From: Nematostella vectensis
Taxonomy: Eukaryota; Cnidaria; Anthozoa; Actiniaria; Edwardsiidae
Length of the DNA: 60,000 bases
Reading direction: 5' to 3'
Assembly: GCF_932526225.1 (NCBI RefSeq)
Contig: NC_064043.1
Coordinates: 8,363,501 to 8,423,500 of the forward strand
Positions 59,437 through 60,000 of this stretch are shown in pieces (position 1 is the stretch's first letter; the number at the start of each line of letters is the position of its first letter). The notes below the pieces were generated by a model. That model saw only the letters and a list, made by a program, of their open reading frames with translations. It was not told the origin of the DNA and made no database searches. A program made the position numbers and the translations under genes.

Positions 59437-60000
59437 CACACGTGACAAGTAGTAATAGTGAACTTTGGCGTTACCCCAAACAAGTGACTTCTTATCTAGA
59501 GCAACTCCTCACGCGTGACAAGTAGTAATAGTGAACTTTGGCGTTACCCCAAACAAGTGACTTCTTATCTAAAGCAACTCCTCACACGTGACAAGTAGTA
59601 ATAGTGAACTTTGGCGTTACCCCAAACAAGTGACTTCTTATCTAGAGCAACTCCTCACACGTGACAAGTAGTAATAGTGAACTTTGGCGTTACCCCAAAC
59701 AAGTGACTTCTTATCTAGAGCAACTCCTCACGCGTGACAAGTAGTAATAGTGAACTTTGGCGTTACCCCAAACAAGTGACTTCTTATCTAGAGCAACTCC
59801 TCACGCGTGACAAGTAGTAATAGTGAACTTTGGCGTTACCCCAAACAAGTGACTTCTTATCTAGAGCAACTCCTCACGCGTGACAAGTAGTAATAGTGAA
59901 CTTTGGCGTTACCCCAAACAAGTGACTTCTTATCTAGAGCAACTCCTCACGCGTGACAAGTAGTAATAGTGAACTTTGGCGTTACCCCAAACAAGTGACT
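59437..60000. repeat. 73-bp minisatellite running off the window
   Basis: GTGACAAGTAGTAATAGTG recurs at 59442, 59515, 59588 and onward at 73-bp steps, at least 7.6 nearly identical copies. It lies in the intron upstream of the first TSP1 exon seen. Confidence 0.97.

Overview
The window looks like genomic DNA of an anthozoan cnidarian (sea anemone or coral type). The grounds are spliced intron-rich animal genes, an apple/EGF/fibrinogen-like gene of the kind called skeletal organic matrix protein 5-like in corals, a CDKL2 kinase gene, and abundant minisatellites, MITE-like repeats and retroelement debris. The species cannot be fixed from the sequence alone. All three recognisable host genes lie on the minus strand.

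Layout. (1) 247-21310: a six-exon secreted protein gene (signal peptide, PAN/apple, EGF, fibrinogen-like). Its body exons are at 0.2-2.5 kb and its signal-peptide exon is at 21.2 kb, with a second copy of that exon at 23.1 kb. (2) About 5.7-20.6 kb: a GC-rich virus-like element of about 15 kb with terminal inverted repeats, sitting inside intron 1 of gene (1). It carries a double-jelly-roll capsid gene, a penton/minor-capsid-like gene, a packaging ATPase, small membrane proteins, a retroviral-type (RVE) integrase, a large Cys/His-PolB-SF1 helicase-HNH replicase and a zinc-binding protein. It is a Polinton-like or adintovirus-like endogenous virus. Several genes carry frameshifts, stops, a 13-bp duplication or deletions, so this copy is dead although its inverted repeats are still nearly identical. 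(3) 20.6-25 kb: non-coding DNA with a segmental duplication and a 128-bp tandem repeat. (4) 25019-33300: a complete 11-exon CDKL2 gene (691 codons by my exon chain). (5) 35.1-41.2 kb: remains of a Penelope-like retroelement (RT piece, then GIY-YIG piece) split by a 5.5-kb minisatellite of 35-bp units. A LINE fragment follows at 41.2-41.95 kb. (6) 43335-59351 and beyond the right edge: at least 22 exons of a large extracellular protein with TSP1 domains, a long unrecognised beta-rich region, a ricin-type lectin region and an F-type lectin domain. Many of its introns hold minisatellites.

Working together. In the viral element the structural genes occupy the left half and are mostly rightward or divergent from short shared promoters. 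Integrase and replicase converge in the right half. TIR iterons, three 32-bp repeats before the replicase, a 16-bp palindrome between two divergent virion genes and a recurring 16-bp motif are candidate cis-elements. In the host DNA, two minisatellites have unit sequences that include the adjacent 5' splice site, and two exon starts are partly repeated in tandem, suggesting that splice junctions took part in the origin of these repeats.

Limits: exon boundaries were read by eye from GT/AG signals and phase. Family names rest on motif recognition, not on searches.
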